The notes under the pieces: generated by a model | The model's input: only the letters and a program-made list of their open reading frames with translations | Told to the model about the DNA's origin: nothing | Databases searched by the model: none | Source of the DNA: JAJEAD01 sp965221555 | Lineage (GTDB): Bacteria; Pseudomonadota; Gammaproteobacteria; HK1 | Reading direction: 5' to 3' | Assembly (NCBI GenBank): GCA_965221555.1 | Contig: OZ244895.1 | Coordinates: forward strand, 3,720,001 to 3,784,000 | DNA length: 64,000 nt | Shown here: positions 60,679 through 64,000 of the stretch, piece by piece | Layout of the letters: every line of letters starts with the position of its first letter | How positions within the stretch are numbered: the stretch's first letter is position 1 | Made by a program: the position numbers and the translations under genes

Positions 60679-62193
60679 TTGGCCGATCGTCCCAACTTCC
60701 TCATCTTCTGCACCGATCAGCAGCGGGCGGACAGCCTCGGTTGCTACGGCAACCGGCAGGCGCGAACCCCCAACCTCGACGCGCTGGCGGCACGCGGCCT
60801 GCGTTTCGACAACCACCTGACGCCGAACCAGATCTGCTGTCCGAGCCGGGGCACGATGATCACCGGCCTCTACGCCCGCCACCACGGCATGACGACGAAT
60901 GGACGCACCCTCCATGACGGCCTGCCGACCCTGCCCGCGCTCCTCTCGCAGGCCGGCTATGACACCCACGCGGTCGGCAAGCTCCACCTGCAACCGCTGA
61001 TGGCCGATGTCGGGCTGGGTTTTCCCGAATCGGTGCCGTTCTGGCGAGCGGGACGCGGCGCCGGCTGGACGGGCCCTTACTTCGGATACCGTACGGTCGA
61101 CTTCATGATCGGCGAGTCCCTGCTCGCCACCGAGGGCGGGCACTACGCACAGTGGCTGCGGGATCAGCATCCCGAGGTGCTCGCTCTCTACCAACCCGAG
61201 GCGGCCCTTGAGCAACCCCCGCCGGATCTGTGGGAGGCCTGGACCTCGGGCGTGCCCGACGATCTCCACTACAACACCTGGATTGCGGATCGCGCGATAG
61301 ATTTCCTGGCGCGGGCAAAGTCCCCGTTCCTGCTCTTCGTCTCGACGCCCGACCCGCACCATCCATTCAGCCCCCCGCGTCCCTGGGCCGACCTCTTCGA
61401 ACCAGCCGCCATGCCGCGCCCCCGAGTGGTGCCGGGGGAACTCGAGCGGATGCCGGACTACGTGCGCACCCGTCTAGGCGCCCAGTGGATCGACAACGAG
61501 GCGCCGCCGGTAGAGCAGGGCGGAATGACCACGACGGACCACATTTCACCGCCGAGCCTCGCTCGGGCCATAGCCCTGACTCGGGGCATGGAAGCCCAGA
61601 TCGACCATCACTTCGGCCGCGTACTGGCGAAGCTGGAAGCGATGGGACTGAGCGGCGAGACCATCGTCCTCTTCACGTCTGACCACGGCGAACTCCTCGG
61701 CAACCACGGCCTGTTGCACAAGGGTCCGCCGCCCTACCGGGATCTCTGTCAGGTCAGCTTCCTTATGGCGGGCCCCAACGTTCCGCAGGGCGTGAGCACC
61801 TCGGCGCCGAGCAGCCATCTCGACATCATGCCGACGCTGCTGGATCTCGCCGGTGTCGTGCGCCCGGGGCAGCGCCAGGATGGACAGAGTCTCGTGCCGG
61901 TCCTCGGCGGCAGCCGCATCGAGCGACGAGAACGCTTCCTCGAATTCCACCCCCGCATCGACCCCCGGGTCTACAACCAATCGGTGGTGACCGACGCGTG
62001 GCGGCTGACGCTCTACCCCAATGGGGAACCGGAGTGGGGCGAGCTGTTCGATCTGGAGGCCGATCCGGGCGAACACGAGAACCGATTCCACGATCCCGCT
62101 TGCCGCGGGGTACGCGACCGCTTGGCCCAACGCCTCGCGGGACACTTTCCCCCCGCCCCGGATGCCGGTACCCCGCTGATCGCCAAGTGGTAG
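60679..62193 (+). CDS. Type I sulfatase (formylglycine-dependent; arylsulfatase/choline-sulfatase-like)
   Basis: 504 residues from TTG 60679 (gaggggag upstream). Sulfatase signature C53-C-P-S-R57 with TG at 62-63 (C-x-P-S-R...TG), so C53 is the predicted formylglycine. Metal ligands: D13 in FCTDQQRADSLGCYGN, and the TSDHGELLGNHG motif. HAVGKLHLQP and FVSTPDPHHPF also match. It hydrolyses sulfate (or possibly phosphonate) esters; no signal peptide, so cytoplasmic unless the start is wrong. It needs a formylglycine-generating enzyme, not seen here. Divergent from the CoA-transferase gene. Confidence 0.9.
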   Translation: MADRPNFLIFCTDQQRADSLGCYGNRQARTPNLDALAARGLRFDNHLTPNQICCPSRGTMITGLYARHHGMTTNGRTLHDGLPTLPALLSQAGYDTHAVGKLHLQPLMADVGLGFPESVPFWRAGRGAGWTGPYFGYRTVDFMIGESLLATEGGHYAQWLRDQHPEVLALYQPEAALEQPPPDLWEAWTSGVPDDLHYNTWIADRAIDFLARAKSPFLLFVSTPDPHHPFSPPRPWADLFEPAAMPRPRVVPGELERMPDYVRTRLGAQWIDNEAPPVEQGGMTTTDHISPPSLARAIALTRGMEAQIDHHFGRVLAKLEAMGLSGETIVLFTSDHGELLGNHGLLHKGPPPYRDLCQVSFLMAGPNVPQGVSTSAPSSHLDIMPTLLDLAGVVRPGQRQDGQSLVPVLGGSRIERRERFLEFHPRIDPRVYNQSVVTDAWRLTLYPNGEPEWGELFDLEADPGEHENRFHDPACRGVRDRLAQRLAGHFPPAPDAGTPLIAKW

Positions 62194-62238
62194 GAGCGAA
62201 GCCTTCCGGCGACACCACGTTCTGACGCACTTGCCACG

Positions 62239-63999
62239 TCAGCCGCGTTCCCGCTTCGTACCGACGGCGGGCGGCGCGCCCGAAGCGTCCATCTCCAGGC
62301 CGGTTCGGTACCCGCTGTAGACGGCGGAAGCGATGATTCCGGGCGCTTCGCAATCCCCAATCCGGCGAACCGACGTGAGCGAACCCGCCTCGCTGCGCGC
62401 CAGAATGTCCCGGTAGAGGCCGTCGTTCGGGTCGCGCCGGGTGAGCGGCAGCACCCAGTCCGCGGAAAGGCTCGCCTCCTCGCCGGTGAAAACACAGGAG
62501 GTGCGCACGAGTCCCGCTTCCACTCCCTCCAGAACCCGATTGGTGACGATCTCGACGTTGTTCTCGAGCAGCTCGGCGCAAGTACGTTCCTGCTCCGACG
62601 TGTAGTTGCTCCATTGGCCCGCGCGACCGGCCGGCGTCAGGAGCACCACGTCATGCCCTCGCCGGCGCAGCGCGAGCGCGAGCACCGGACCGAGATAGTA
62701 GTGATCGTCATCGTAGATCAGCACGCGCCCGGTCGGCGTCTCCTCGCCATCGAGCACCGCGTCGGCGGACACTACCCGGGCGTCGTCAGCGCACTCGATC
62801 GGCGTGACGCGATGCCGGCCGACCCCGTCCGTCGCCCAGCGCGCGCCGGTGGCGACGATGACATGCCGCGCCCCGACCTCGAAGACATCGGCGGCGCTCA
62901 TCGGGCTCTCTGGAAACACCTCCACGTTGTCGAGCCGGGCGAGCTGACCCAGGCGCCAGTCCGCGACCCGCCGCCATTCGGCGAGCCCCGGCAGGCGGCT
63001 CTCCTTGCCGACGCGACCGCCGAGACTGCGCTCCGCCTCGGCGAGCAGAACCTGCGCCCCGCGCTCCCCCAGCACCCGGGCGGCTTCGAGGCCCGCCGGA
63101 CCGGCGCCGACGACGAGCACCCGGCCCGGACCCTGGTCACGCGCGACACGCTCCGGATGCCACCCCTTGCGCCACTCCTCCCCCGTCGTGGGGTTCTGGG
63201 TGCATCGGATGGGGACGCCGAGCGAGTCGTGGGCATAGCAGATATTGCAGCCGATGCACTCGCGCACGTCCTCGCTGCGCCCCTCTTCTATCTTCCGGGG
63301 AAGGAAAGGGTCGGCGATCGACGGACGCGCGGCGCCGATGAGATCCTGCGTGCCGTTCCTGATGAGGCGCGCCATGGTATCGGGGGACGTGAAGCGTCCC
63401 ACCGCGACCACCGGCTTGCTCGTCATCGCCTTGGCCCGGGCGACATTTTCCGCGAGCGCGCCCTCCTCGACGAAGCGCGAGCTGCCCATCTCGACGTCGT
63501 AGTCTCCTACGGTGAGATCCCAGAGGTCGGGCAGGTCGGCCAGCACCTCGAAGACCTCGAAGCTCTCGGGAATCTCGTGGTCGACAGTGATACGCACCGC
63601 CACCGCGCACTTGCCGGCCGTCGCCTCGCGGGTGACGTCGATCAGCTCGCGAACGATGCGCGCCCGGTTCTCGACGGAGCCCCCGTACTCGTCGCCGCGG
63701 TCGTTGACGTTCGGGTCGAGAAACTCGCTTAGCAGATAGCCGTGCGTGGCGTAGACATAGACAACGTCGAAGCCCGCCCGCACCGCGCGCCGCGCCGCCC
63801 CCGCCTGGTAGCCCAGGATGTCCCGAATGCCGGACTTATCCAGGCGGCGGCTCTGAAGGGGGGGCGCCATCAGACCGTTCCTCGACAAGCGGCTTCTCAC
63901 ACCCCACGCGGGCAGACGGGTATCCAGATTGGACACCGCGCCGCCGTGCCACAGCTCGACGCCGGCAAGTGCGCCGTGTTCGTGCACCGCGTCCGTCAT
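62239..63999 (-). CDS. Trimethylamine dehydrogenase-like FMN/4Fe-4S/FAD oxidoreductase (N-terminus outside window)
   Basis: 586 residues visible; the beginning of the old-yellow-enzyme barrel (about 90 residues) is missing because the gene runs off the right edge. Visible: MTDAVHEHGALAGVELWHGG, YLLSEFLDPNVNDRGDEYGGSVENRARI (FMN-barrel), the 4Fe-4S ligands C-I-G-C-N-I-C followed 12 residues later by C (about residues 246-265), then VLVVGAGPAGLEAARVLGERG for ADP/FAD. Resembles trimethylamine/dimethylamine dehydrogenase and 2,4-dienoyl-CoA-reductase-type proteins. Substrate undetermined; proximity to other demethylation-type genes supports a methylamine role. Its stop faces the sulfatase stop, 45 bp apart. 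Confidence 0.88.
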   Translation of the reverse strand: MTDAVHEHGALAGVELWHGGAVSNLDTRLPAWGVRSRLSRNGLMAPPLQSRRLDKSGIRDILGYQAGAARRAVRAGFDVVYVYATHGYLLSEFLDPNVNDRGDEYGGSVENRARIVRELIDVTREATAGKCAVAVRITVDHEIPESFEVFEVLADLPDLWDLTVGDYDVEMGSSRFVEEGALAENVARAKAMTSKPVVAVGRFTSPDTMARLIRNGTQDLIGAARPSIADPFLPRKIEEGRSEDVRECIGCNICYAHDSLGVPIRCTQNPTTGEEWRKGWHPERVARDQGPGRVLVVGAGPAGLEAARVLGERGAQVLLAEAERSLGGRVGKESRLPGLAEWRRVADWRLGQLARLDNVEVFPESPMSAADVFEVGARHVIVATGARWATDGVGRHRVTPIECADDARVVSADAVLDGEETPTGRVLIYDDDHYYLGPVLALALRRRGHDVVLLTPAGRAGQWSNYTSEQERTCAELLENNVEIVTNRVLEGVEAGLVRTSCVFTGEEASLSADWVLPLTRRDPNDGLYRDILARSEAGSLTSVRRIGDCEAPGIIASAVYSGYRTGLEMDASGAPPAVGTKRERG

Positions 64000-64000
64000 G

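Overview
The window is high-GC, densely packed Gram-negative DNA. It carries a complete RecBCD set (order recC-recB-recD) and genes for Kdo and lipid A-core sugars (kdsD-kdsA-kdsC, waaA, kdkA). Together with an autotransporter-type outer-membrane protein this points to a gammaproteobacterium. A DddP-like protein, dimethylglycine/sarcosine-type and trimethylamine dehydrogenase-type flavoproteins, a sulfatase and two peptide importers suggest a marine or host-associated heterotroph living on methylated osmolytes and peptides. That habitat is inference. I found no rRNA, tRNA, CRISPR array or intact transposase gene.

Layout. 1-3031: 3' part of an autotransporter with four 108-residue repeats. 3.1-6.9 kb: DUF899 protein, MetX-like hydrolase, PLP lyase of trans-sulfuration type, cysteine dioxygenase-like cupin. 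7.2-16.5 kb: recC, recB, recD. 16.6-18.8 kb: a 73-residue biotin carrier protein divergent from an acyl-CoA carboxylase carboxyltransferase. 18.8-22.9 kb: FAD/GcvT-type demethylating dehydrogenase, VOC protein, TauD-type dioxygenase. 23.1-27.1 kb: a visibly more AT-rich two-gene cassette, a PHP-domain/SMC-like ATPase followed by an AlbA/HATPase protein; this is the best candidate here for a little-described defence or nucleic-acid-processing system. 27.3-28.7 kb: ureohydrolase and a PCu(A)C copper chaperone. 29.1-35.5 kb: complete five-gene peptide ABC importer. 35.9-40.0 kb: kdkA, waaA and two glycosyltransferases. 40.4-47.5 kb: glycerate kinase-like gene, then (minus strand) a second peptide-type importer without a binding-protein gene, running straight into kdsD-kdsA-kdsC. 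47.7-51.0 kb: VOC protein, CpxP/Spy-like protein, response regulator, sensor kinase. 51.3-53.6 kb: pyrE and a TPP-dependent enzyme. 53.8-58.9 kb: glpK, PhyH-type dioxygenase, FAD oxidoreductase, DddP-like protein. 59.0-64 kb: permuted CaiB-type CoA-transferase, sulfatase, and a 5'-truncated TMADH-like flavoprotein.

Several intergenic gaps are filled by one family of miniature inverted-repeat elements. Terminal inverted repeats begin CTAGCCCG and contain TTTCACCGATTT. The cleanest copies are at 17071-17258 and 28747-29039; decayed or nested copies lie at 3030-3068, about 6050-6305 and about 35733-35900. The long copy carries an extra block of about 110 bp made of strong hairpins.

Functional themes. 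Translational coupling is frequent (ATGA/GTGA overlaps in recBD, both importers, the response regulator/kinase pair, ureohydrolase/PCuAC and VOC/TauD). The methylated-compound genes are scattered over both strands rather than in one operon, so a shared pathway is only a hypothesis.
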